Positions 14,780-23,400 of a stretch of DNA of 25,580 nucleotides are shown piece by piece. Origin of the DNA: Campylobacteraceae bacterium (lineage in GTDB: Bacteria; Campylobacterota; Campylobacteria; Campylobacterales; Sulfurovaceae); the NCBI GenBank assembly GCA_027079365.1, contig JALWVW010000031.1, positions 1 through 25,580 of the forward strand, in the 5' to 3' direction. How positions within the stretch are numbered: the first letter of the stretch is position 1; each line of letters begins with the position of its first letter. Below the pieces are notes generated by a model that was not told the DNA's origin, ran no database searches, and was given only the letters and a program-made list of their open reading frames with translations. A program made the position numbers and the translations under genes.

Positions 14780-15847
14780 ATGTTCCGAGAAAAACTCCAG
14801 CCCTTTATCGACCGCTATGAAGAGATCAATACACTACTAAGTACCCAAGAAATAGCCAGTGATGTCAAGAAGATGACAGAACTCAGCAAAGAGCAGTCCT
14901 CAATCTCGAAGCTGGTTGAAAAGGCAAGGGCCTATATCGAAACCGCAGATGCCATTGAAGAGAACAGGGAGTTGTTGGGAGACGAGGAATTGGGGGGACT
15001 TGCCAAGGAGGAACTCTCTGAGCTGGAGCCTATGCTCCCAGAGATTGAGGAGGAGATCAAGGTATTGATGATTCCTCGTGACCCCAATGATGACAGGAAT
15101 ATCTATATAGAGCTTCGTGCAGGTGCAGGCGGGGATGAGAGTGCGCTCTTTGTGGAAGATATCTTCAAGCTCTATCTCCGTTTTGCTGAAAAAATGGCTT
15201 GGAAAGTAGAGATCATGAGCTCTTCGGAGGGCACAGCCGGAGGTTACAAAGAGATGATCGCCCTGGTCAAGGGTGATGGCGCCTACAGTCAGCTCAAGTA
15301 TGAATCAGGTGTTCACCGTGTACAGCGGGTGCCTGACACAGAGACTCAGGGGCGTGTCCATACCTCTGCGATCACCGTAGCGATCATTCCGGAAGTCGAT
15401 GATGTGGAGGTAGATATCAAACCGAATGATATCAAAATGGATGTCTATCGCTCCAGTGGCTGTGGCGGACAGTCGGTCAACACCACTGACTCTGCCGTGC
15501 GTTTGACGCATATTCCCACAGGTATCGTCGCAGCAATTCAGGACGAGAAGTCTCAGCACAAAAACAGAGACAAAGCCATGAAGGTACTCAAGGCCAGAGT
15601 CTACGAAGCACAGCTGCAGGCACAGTTGGACGAGGCTTCAGCAGACCGCAAAGCACAGGTAGGCTCAGGAGATAGATCCGAGAAGATCCGTACCTATAAC
15701 TACCCGCAAAACCGTATCACCGACCACCGTATCGGACTGACACTCTATTCACTTGACCATATTATGAACAACGGCAACCTGGAGCAGATTATTGAGCCTC
15801 TCACTGCCCACGCACAGGCCGAAGCGATCAAGGCAGCCGGGCTGTGA
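14780..15847 (+). CDS. prfA: Peptide chain release factor 1
   Basis: RF1 recognises UAA and UAG stop codons and triggers peptide release. The 355 residues are full length. The GGQ catalytic motif is at 229-231 in SSGCGGQSVNTTDSAVR. The codon-recognition tripeptide PxT is P185-D186-T187 in RVPDTETQGRVHTSA, which marks RF1 rather than RF2 (SPF); E. coli has PAT, so Asp replaces Ala at the middle position. The N-terminal ~100 residues form the helical domain 1. The ATG follows an AGGA site. It is probably co-expressed with rpsT in part. Only a weak hairpin (ATGGTC/GACCAT, 15858-15878) follows the gene, with no T-run. Confidence 0.96.
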   Translation: MFREKLQPFIDRYEEINTLLSTQEIASDVKKMTELSKEQSSISKLVEKARAYIETADAIEENRELLGDEELGGLAKEELSELEPMLPEIEEEIKVLMIPRDPNDDRNIYIELRAGAGGDESALFVEDIFKLYLRFAEKMAWKVEIMSSSEGTAGGYKEMIALVKGDGAYSQLKYESGVHRVQRVPDTETQGRVHTSAITVAIIPEVDDVEVDIKPNDIKMDVYRSSGCGGQSVNTTDSAVRLTHIPTGIVAAIQDEKSQHKNRDKAMKVLKARVYEAQLQAQLDEASADRKAQVGSGDRSEKIRTYNYPQNRITDHRIGLTLYSLDHIMNNGNLEQIIEPLTAHAQAEAIKAAGL

Positions 15848-15890
15848 TCTGCCTCAGATGGTCATGGAGTAAGACCATGATCTTGAAATA

Positions 15891-15903
15891 TGTTATAATA
15901 ACA
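15891..15903 (+). promoter_or_regulatory. Extended -10 promoter within a palindrome, leaderless geometry
   Basis: TGT-TATAAT (box 15894-15899) is a perfect extended -10 and lies inside the palindrome TGTTAT-A-ATAACA. The box ends six bases before the ATG at 15906, so transcription should start at or next to the start codon. Confidence 0.6.
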
Positions 15904-15905
15904 TA

Positions 15906-17453
15906 ATGAATGAACATGATTTTATAGCCATCACAAGCCCAAACCAGTTTGAGATTAGAATACCCTACCATGCTGAGACAGATGAGAAAAAGATAAAGTA
16001 TGATACAAATATCTACTTTTTTATTCCCAAAATACTCAATATCAATCCTGACAGCTATAGCAACACCAACTTTTATAATGACCATATTAGCTATATTCGC
16101 TTTATTGCTCCCCAGAAAAACCTTGGTTATTTGGGAAGAAGACTGCAGAAATTTATTATGTCTTTGGGGGAGGAAAAGCATGATGAGACCCATAGTGGTG
16201 CCTTTGAAAAGGAACTGAAGCTTATCGTCAGTTCCTATGTCTCCTATCTAGATCAGCACAATAGGGAATTTTCCTGCAAAAATATCCGTGTGAAGCACTT
16301 GTATCTGTTTTTGCAAAGGGTGAGACAATTTCATCTGCTGATACAGGAACTACTTGTGACCACCTCTGGGCATCAGAGGGAAAAGATCATTGATGCCTCT
16401 CTTTCTGCAGCAGAATTCTTGAGCTATGCCACACAAAACTGCCTGCTGGAGATCAACACCTGCCTAAGAAGCCATGAAGATAGATACCGTGATGCTATCG
16501 ATATCAATGTAGATATTATCAATATGGTGATACTGTTTTGCAAAGATAATGGCTTTCCTGTTATCTCTGATGATGCCTACCAAAATGAGAAGATTATCTA
16601 TCGATACTCCATACTGAAAAAGCATTTTTATAGTATCTGGTATCTCTATCAAAAGAAAAAAAGAGATGGAGGCAGCATCAAAGAGGTCTATTATGCTATC
16701 GCAGCAGGTATCTCTATGATATTCACGACACTGATCGTATTTGCCACACAAAAAGAGTATGGAAATTTCACCACATCTTTTTTTGCCGCCCTGGTTATCA
16801 GCTATATGTTTAAAGACAGGATCAAGGAGGCATACAGGAGCTATTTTGACAAAAAAATGGCGATCAGAACCTATGATTATAAAGAGAAGATCTATAGTAT
16901 GGATCAGAAGCTTATCTTTGCATTTATTAAGGAAAAAATGCGATTTGTGCCCTATAAAAAATTACAAGAAGATGTTCGCAAAAGTAGACTCCTGGAAGTA
17001 CCCAGAAGACTCTCTCCTTATATCGAAGAGGACATTATTAAGTTTGAGAAAAGTGTGGTATTGCACAATGGAAATATCCAACGCAAATACAATCATGTAA
17101 TCAAAGGAATACACAATATCATACAGTTCGATATCTCCTCCTATTTTAAAAGAATGGAAGCCAGCAAGGTACCGCTGTATCGGGTAAGGCACACCAAACT
17201 TTTTGGAAACAAAATCTATCATGTAAATATTATCGTAGAGAATAAAACAAAACAGGGTGTAGAGCTGCACAGAGCAAGACTTATTGTTGACAAAAGTGGC
17301 ATCAGGAGAATTGAACTGCCCGAATCAGGAGAAAAGATCTTCCCAGAAGATTATCTGGCAAGCAAAAAGAGCTGGTCTTCCTTTAAAAAATCAGGACTTA
17401 TTAAAAAAGCGGTCTCTGTGGAGAAAGAAGAAAAGCCTGCTGATAGGAAGTAG
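15906..17453 (+). CDS. Unrecognised two-TM protein, 515 residues
   Basis: I do not recognise the family. The N-terminal ~255 residues are soluble and mixed, with helical stretches around 100-240. A hydrophobic hairpin follows: helix one about 260-278 (YAIAAGISMIFTTLIVF) and helix two about 285-303 (TTSFFAALVISYMF), joined by a very short loop, so both large soluble parts should lie on the same, probably cytoplasmic, side. The C-terminal ~210 residues are rich in charge and end in a basic KKAVSVEKEEK-type tail; VYHVNIIVENKT-like strands near 435-450 suggest a beta-rich end domain. There is no signal peptide, no catalytic motif and no Shine-Dalgarno before the ATG. Base composition is more AT-rich than its neighbours but less so than the STAND gene. 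It is convergent with the rhodanese gene. Confidence 0.75.
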   Translation: MNEHDFIAITSPNQFEIRIPYHAETDEKKIKYDTNIYFFIPKILNINPDSYSNTNFYNDHISYIRFIAPQKNLGYLGRRLQKFIMSLGEEKHDETHSGAFEKELKLIVSSYVSYLDQHNREFSCKNIRVKHLYLFLQRVRQFHLLIQELLVTTSGHQREKIIDASLSAAEFLSYATQNCLLEINTCLRSHEDRYRDAIDINVDIINMVILFCKDNGFPVISDDAYQNEKIIYRYSILKKHFYSIWYLYQKKKRDGGSIKEVYYAIAAGISMIFTTLIVFATQKEYGNFTTSFFAALVISYMFKDRIKEAYRSYFDKKMAIRTYDYKEKIYSMDQKLIFAFIKEKMRFVPYKKLQEDVRKSRLLEVPRRLSPYIEEDIIKFEKSVVLHNGNIQRKYNHVIKGIHNIIQFDISSYFKRMEASKVPLYRVRHTKLFGNKIYHVNIIVENKTKQGVELHRARLIVDKSGIRRIELPESGEKIFPEDYLASKKSWSSFKKSGLIKKAVSVEKEEKPADRK

Positions 17454-17515
17454 TGCGATATCTGCTCTGTCTTTTTCCTGTGAGCCTTTGGCAAATCCAA
17501 GAGTGGCACTACACG

Positions 17516-18313
17516 CTAGTGCGCATTAGGTCGTATCTCGCACTGATCTTTTTTGCACTTGACCACAGCATTGAGAAAGAGTACGCGTTTGGCAGTCTCT
17601 TGATCTAGACTGTCGTAGGCATCAGAGGAGAGGATGCCGGTGTTGCAGTAGAGAAGTGTGAGTTTGTCTTTGGGGAATTTTGAGGTGTCGATCACGCCAT
17701 TGTCGGCATCCCAGACGATGGAGTTTGCTCCGGGGAGGTGCCCTTGGCGGTAGTCGCTGGCTTTGCGTACATCCACCAGATTCAGTGCTGGAGGCAGTGT
17801 GCCGTTTTTGAACTGCTTTGCGAACCAGATGGGATCGATCATCCCCTCTTCGCTTCCGAGGTGGACGGTGACTCCCTGGATGGTGACTGCTGGACTGGTG
17901 GATTTGTGACCTTCCTTACAGTATATGTCTGAGAGCATGACTTCTTGCCCTTTTTGGCTCCATTCCGGAAAACCTCCACGATAGACCATGACATGGCTGT
18001 AGCCCTCTGCTGCGATACGCTTTGCTAGCTCGGAGGATTTGCCACATTTGATACCCCCGCAAAAGAGTATCAGTTTGCTGCTCTTTTTGACAGGAAGAAG
18101 ACGCTTGAGCCTGCGAAAACGATGGAGAGGCATATTGAGTGCACCGAGTATGGTACCTTTTTTATAAAACTTTATCTCTCTGGCATCGATAAACAGTCCT
18201 GAGCCCGCATTGTAGATACGCTTGGCCTCTTTGAAGTCAATCTCCTTCGGTGCTGTCTCTGCCCAGACAATAAGGGTAAAGACGAGAAAAGAAAATATTA
18301 CTTTTCGTATCAC
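17516..18313 (-). CDS. Exported tandem-rhodanese sulfurtransferase-like protein
   Basis: With the GTG start at 18313 the protein has 265 residues and opens MIRKVIFSFLVFTLIVWAE, a signal peptide, so it acts in the periplasm. This GTG is preceded by a strong AAAAGGAGG site, whereas the longer reading from an ATG at 18400 overlaps pbpC without one. Rhodanese domain 1 spans about 25-125 (FIDAREIKFY, active-site C85 in FCGGIKCGKS). Domain 2 spans about 155-255 (LVDVRKASDY, C223 in YCNTGILSSDAY). Both domains keep the catalytic Cys. Rhodaneses move sulfane sulfur; in sulfur-metabolising Campylobacterota a periplasmic one could handle thiosulfate or polysulfide, but the substrate is not shown. It follows pbpC by 41 bases. 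Confidence 0.85.
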   Translation of the reverse strand: MIRKVIFSFLVFTLIVWAETAPKEIDFKEAKRIYNAGSGLFIDAREIKFYKKGTILGALNMPLHRFRRLKRLLPVKKSSKLILFCGGIKCGKSSELAKRIAAEGYSHVMVYRGGFPEWSQKGQEVMLSDIYCKEGHKSTSPAVTIQGVTVHLGSEEGMIDPIWFAKQFKNGTLPPALNLVDVRKASDYRQGHLPGANSIVWDADNGVIDTSKFPKDKLTLLYCNTGILSSDAYDSLDQETAKRVLFLNAVVKCKKDQCEIRPNAH

Positions 18314-18354
18314 GGTAGCCTCCTTTTTGTCAATCCCCATGGTATTGTTCGAGC

Positions 18355-20430
18355 CTATATGGTACTGCTTTTTTCTTGACAGTCTGGCATATCGACCCAA
18401 ATATCACGGCTGACTGCATCCCCTAAAGCATCAATGATCGTGATCGTGTGTGCTCCCTGACCAAAGTGAAGATTGACACGTTGCTCATCAAACTTTGCAG
18501 GGTGGTTGTCGAGATACCAGAAGTAGGGAGGTTTGCCATATTCTGCTGCCACCTCAACCGTCACATCATGGCATCCGGTGCTGCGAAATCTGCTGTTTTT
18601 CTCAGGATATAGAAACTGAAGTGCTGTGTGCCGCACCTGCTTCTCTTTGTCAAAATATTTGAGTGCTTTGGGTGTGCTGTCTCCCAGGTAGTCACTGCGC
18701 CACTGCCAGCTTTTCATAGGGTGCAGTGCCTCAAACATCTGCATGACCTCAAATGCCATAGGCGCAGCCACCTCTCTGGCAGATAGCTTTCGTTGAGGAG
18801 CATTGTCAGGCCGACCGACCCAGACGATAGTAGTATATTCAGGGGTATAGGCTGCTGTCCAGAGATCACGGTATCCATAGCTGGTACCTGTCTTGTAGGC
18901 AATTTTTTGGTAGCTGTTTCGGTACCCCTGGGGGGGAGGGAGTGTGCGCAGAATGGCGGTGGTCATTTTGGCTGACTGGGAGGAGAGCAGTGTCGGTAAC
19001 TGTGTGAGATTTCCCTCCTCTTGTAGTATGTGAAGCTTGGGTGCGCTGCCGCCATTGGCCAGTGCTGTATAGAGCTGCGCTACTTGCCAGATACTGATCC
19101 CCAGTCCGCCGAGTGCAACAGGCAGAGTGGCCTGTTTGTTTGGGATGATGAGCTTGCCTGCCAGCAGAGTGATCTCCTTGACAAATGTCTCTGCACCCAG
19201 TCGCTGTAGAATCTTGACTGCAGGGATATTGAGTGAGTGCCGCAAAGCATAGGAGACCGAGATCTCTCCCGTATATTTTTGGGAGTAGTTGTGCGGCAGA
19301 TAGTCACCGAAGCGGGTCTCTTTGTCCGAGATGATGGTATTGGGGTGTATGAGATGCCTCTCGAAGCCCAAAGCATAGAGAAAAGGCTTGAGTGCAGAGC
19401 CTGGCGAACGGGGCACAGGTATCATGTCTACGAAGCCGGCTACCTTGGGGCTAAACATATCATGTGATCCCAGATAAGCCTGGATAGCAGCAGTATGGTT
19501 TTTGACGATCAGTACAGAGAGTGTGCTGCCTTTTGGCAGCATCTCTCCCTGCGCTGCTGCCCACTGCTCCAGCTGCTTTTGCAAGGTGGCATCGAGTGTG
19601 GTGGGAATAGATGCCTCCGGAAGCCTTCTTAGGAGCTTCTGGCTGAGGTGAGGAGAGAGTCTGGGGTAGGAGAAGAGGTGGTTGTTGATAGCCCTCTGGA
19701 CAGAGTGATGGTAGAGTGTATCGCTGATGAGATGTTGGTCACGCGCAAGGGTGAGTACTTTGTCTCTGGATTGCTTGCTTGCTGCAGGGTGGCGATCGGG
19801 TCTGTTGTGCTCGGGGGATTGCGGCAGTGAGACCAGAATGGCAGACTCGGAAGGGCTCAGTGCATAGGGCAGTTTGCCAAAATAGCGCATACTTGCACCC
19901 ACAATACCCTCTACATTACCACCATAGGGGGCCAGTGTGAGGTAGGCTTGCAGGATCTGCTTTTTTGTATAGGTGAATTCCAACTGGAAGGCGCGTATAA
20001 TCTCGATCAACTTTGATCGGATGGTGCGGGGTTTGGGCTCCAGTAGCCTGGCCAACTGCATGGTGAGAGTAGATCCGCCTGAGGTGATGTGACCCTTGTT
20101 GAGCAGCTGCCAGATGGCTCGCCCCATAGCCAGAGGATCCATCCCATAATGATGCCAGAAGCGCTTGTCTTCAAAGAGAAGCAGCATCTTGAGATAGAGG
20201 GGATCAAGCTTGTCGATATCTACAGCAAATCGCCACTTTTGATCCGCATTGGTTGTGGTGTAGAGCCACTCTCCCTGCGCATCAGTGATGATACGGGAAG
20301 TCTGTAGGGCGGGATCGAGAGAGAGTGGATAGAATCTGTTCATAAGCAGGACAAACAGTGCCACGGAAGCCAGCGAAAGCGGGAGCCATTTGAGAATTCT
20401 TCCTGCCAGGATCACTGCCTTTTGTGTCAT
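18355..20430 (-). CDS. pbpC: Penicillin-binding protein 1C (bifunctional peptidoglycan synthase)
   Basis: PBP1C polymerises glycan strands and may cross-link them in the periplasm. The 691 residues start with an inner-membrane anchor (about 14-31). The GT51 glycosyltransferase shows FEDKRFWHHYGMD (catalytic E87) and GGSTLTMQLARLL. The transpeptidase has SALK (S345/K348), SLN in RHSLNIPAV, and KTGTSYG. The C-terminal ~90 residues look like the BiPBP_C immunoglobulin-like domain specific to PBP1C. The ATG comes directly after the stop codon of the A2M gene (TAGATG), so the two are coupled; A2M-pbpC pairing is widely conserved and linked to repair and defence of the envelope. A G7 run lies at 18930-18936. 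Confidence 0.96.
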   Translation of the reverse strand: MTQKAVILAGRILKWLPLSLASVALFVLLMNRFYPLSLDPALQTSRIITDAQGEWLYTTTNADQKWRFAVDIDKLDPLYLKMLLLFEDKRFWHHYGMDPLAMGRAIWQLLNKGHITSGGSTLTMQLARLLEPKPRTIRSKLIEIIRAFQLEFTYTKKQILQAYLTLAPYGGNVEGIVGASMRYFGKLPYALSPSESAILVSLPQSPEHNRPDRHPAASKQSRDKVLTLARDQHLISDTLYHHSVQRAINNHLFSYPRLSPHLSQKLLRRLPEASIPTTLDATLQKQLEQWAAAQGEMLPKGSTLSVLIVKNHTAAIQAYLGSHDMFSPKVAGFVDMIPVPRSPGSALKPFLYALGFERHLIHPNTIISDKETRFGDYLPHNYSQKYTGEISVSYALRHSLNIPAVKILQRLGAETFVKEITLLAGKLIIPNKQATLPVALGGLGISIWQVAQLYTALANGGSAPKLHILQEEGNLTQLPTLLSSQSAKMTTAILRTLPPPQGYRNSYQKIAYKTGTSYGYRDLWTAAYTPEYTTIVWVGRPDNAPQRKLSAREVAAPMAFEVMQMFEALHPMKSWQWRSDYLGDSTPKALKYFDKEKQVRHTALQFLYPEKNSRFRSTGCHDVTVEVAAEYGKPPYFWYLDNHPAKFDEQRVNLHFGQGAHTITIIDALGDAVSRDIWVDMPDCQEKSSTI

Positions 20431-23400
20431 CTACTTTTGTCTTTCTGTCTTGAGTATGGTTTGCACATTGGCACGCTCAGGATCGCTCATTCTTTGATCC
20501 AATATCTCGCTTGCAGTGATCTTTTTGGGATGATACCAAGGCATCTGGCTGTAGATACGGCGCAGTTCCGGGTCTTTGAAGGCAAGGCCATAACGGGCGA
20601 TGAGACTGTTGCGTAGGATTCTAAGCTCTCTTTTGTTGTACTTTTTCAGGTACTTTGCATTTAGTTTTTTGATTTTTACCCTGTAGAAATCAGCCAATAC
20701 CAGACCGCCGCAGCGCTGCTTTTCTTCGCGCAACAGAGCCTGCACATTGTTTTTTTGCAGTGCACTGAGATTGTGATAGACACGGCTTGATCTCTTCTCT
20801 TTGGGGACATACCATGCAAAAGCGGAGAAACGCTTGTGCAGTGCCGGGTTGCTCTGCGAAAAGTCCAAGCCGGCCTGTGCAAAGATACCGTTTCTCAGCC
20901 TATTGATCTGAAGCAGTGTATAAGGCTCCAGTGAGCCCAGAGGATGTGTGTAGACAAAGGTATAGTCCTCTGTACCCAATGTGTCAATGGGGTGCGTCTG
21001 TTCTTTTTTGCCTGTAGATGCCGGTGTGTTGACCCGCTGGATATCTTGAGGGAGCTTGATCAGGAGTTTGTCTTGCATAAGGGGACTGAAGGCTCTGTAT
21101 CGTGGCTGATACATATCTTCGATCTCGGCAGGAGGAAGCGTAAAGGAGCCCGTCGTGACTGCCCTAACCAGATAGGCGGCAGCAAAGCTGTTATTGCTGT
21201 CACTCTGTAGCGCTGCTTCAAAGCGGTCATCCCTGTATGCTGCGTGCAGCAGAGCACTTTTTTTGCCCAGCCATTTGAGTCCGTCGCTGGCATCTATACC
21301 GCTGATAGTAGGATTTTCTATCTCAAATCCGGCAGGGAGCCAGTCTGTAATGAGTGGATGCTTTATGGCGCTGTCCTGAATGGTGCCCTTGATAACGACA
21401 ACGATTCTGCTGTTGCGTGCAATCTGTGAAGGATCAATGGGTTCTCCATCCAGTGTGTAAAAGTGCTTATCGATGCTGAAGCCTCTGTTTTCATGGGAAG
21501 TTGTACTGACAGGATCAGGCGTGGCGATAAAGCTTAGATCATACCAGAGAGCGTGCGTACCCTGATTGGTAACAGATGGCAGTGCAGTCAGGGTGTCTGC
21601 CTTGAATACCGGTGCTGCATTTTCCTGATAGGGGATACCGTTGACAGTAAGCTTGGGTGTGCTTTTGTGAATATCCAGCACCTTGCTGGCGCGCAGCAGC
21701 ATGCTCATCTCCTGTGTACTGAGATACCTTCTTGTTTTGAGCTCCAGTGCTAGGTCTGCAAAAAGCATCTGGGCTTCATCTGTGCGTCCTGCCTCCTTCA
21801 TCAGGCGTACCAGTGCGGCTTTGTTTCTCAGTGCACCCCCATAGTTGACATAGCTGCTGTCCCCCAGCATGGTTTTGGCTTTGTCGAAAAGTATAGTAGC
21901 CTTATTCTCTTCGCCAAGAGAGGAGAGTACGGCTCCCAGTTGTCCCCAGGCCTGGGAAGAACGAATCAGACTCTTTTTGTCTTTGAGGCGAAATGCTATC
22001 TCGGACATCAGGATACGATGGTTGCGTGCCAATACATAGAGTGCATAGGCATCACCCTCCTGCTTGGATCGCTGGGTGCTCCAGCGGTCCAGGTGCTGCT
22101 CCAGCCATGAGAGCCCCTTGTTGATATTGCGTTCTGGTACACTGTAGCCTTGGGCTTTGGCACGGGTAAAAAGATCCAGTACATAGGCCGTAAGCCATGT
22201 ATCTGTCTCGCTGTTGCTCCAGAGCCCAAACCCTCCGTGTATACGCTGCATATTGCTGAGTCTTTCTATGGCATGCTGTACGAGTTCTCGCCTGTCCTTC
22301 TCTTTGCTTGTTAGCCATGGCATAGCGCGGCTGCTTGTCTGCTCTGCGCATCTTCCGGTGTAGTTGGTAAGCTCCTTGACCATAGATGCCGTAGGGAGTA
22401 GAGGCGCACCTGAGAGTGAAAATCTGATTCTGTGCAGATTTTTCCATGGTGTAAGTGACACATGCTTTTTGGGCACTAGGGTTTCTCCAGGTTTCAAACT
22501 GCCTGTCTTTCTGATGTAGGCAGGTGGGTAGGCAGAGCGGATGCCCAGGTGCCACTCTCTTTTGAGAAGCACTTCTCCTTCATGAAGGAGAGACAGGCCA
22601 ATAGTGCCCTCGGGTATCTTGGAAGCATGAAGCTTCAGTGTTTTGATAGAGGGTGGGGTCTTTCCCTGTGTGACTGTATAGGAGATCTCCTCGGGAGTGA
22701 CTTCCAGTCCGTTGCCGGTATGAAATTTGAGGAGGTAGCTGCCACTCTCTACCGTGGGATCAAAACTGCTTCTCACTGTGGCAGCAGCATGGTCTCCTTC
22801 TCCCATAAAGCGAGGCAGATAAAGCTCTGTAGAGATGGGATCTTTGACGAGGATTTCTCCTGTGGTACTGCCTAGTGCATGGGTATTCCATGCCACTGCA
22901 GTCAGTGCCAGAGTGCCTTGGAAATCAGGAACCTGAAATGTTGCTACTGCTTTTCCCTGTGCATCAAAGGGAATAACTTTGCTAAAGAGTGCCACTACTT
23001 TGCGCTTATTGGAGACCACGGTATCGTGGAGTGCTGCCTCCAGCTCTTCATCTCCGGCTCCTACATCAAACTGCGCATGCGCGCCTGTGGCCTTGATCAG
23101 ATCCGCATATACATCCCTGATCTCCACGCCCAGTCTTCTCTGCCCATAGAAGTATCTGACAGGATCAGGCTGTTTGTAGTGTGTCAGGGAGAGGACACCC
23201 TTGTCCACAGCCGAGAGTGTCAGATAGGTTTTTCTCTGAAGTTGTTCTTGGGTCTCGATAGACACAGTCAGCTGACTGGAAGCATGGATGCGTGACGGAT
23301 GCTTCAGTGTCATATGGATGGTCTTTTTGGGGTCTTTGACAGCAATGTGTGCTACACCGATAGCACGGGTAGCCCCCAGTGTCTTGCTCTGTGCTCTGAA

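Noticed and set aside
18314..18400. Longer N-terminus of the rhodanese starting inside pbpC
   Set aside because: No ribosome-binding site there; the GTG at 18313 has a strong one and puts the signal peptide at the N-terminus.
18930..18936. G7 run in pbpC (another G7 lies at 3816-3822 between genes)
   Set aside because: Shorter than the runs usually tied to phase variation, and the intergenic one affects no frame.
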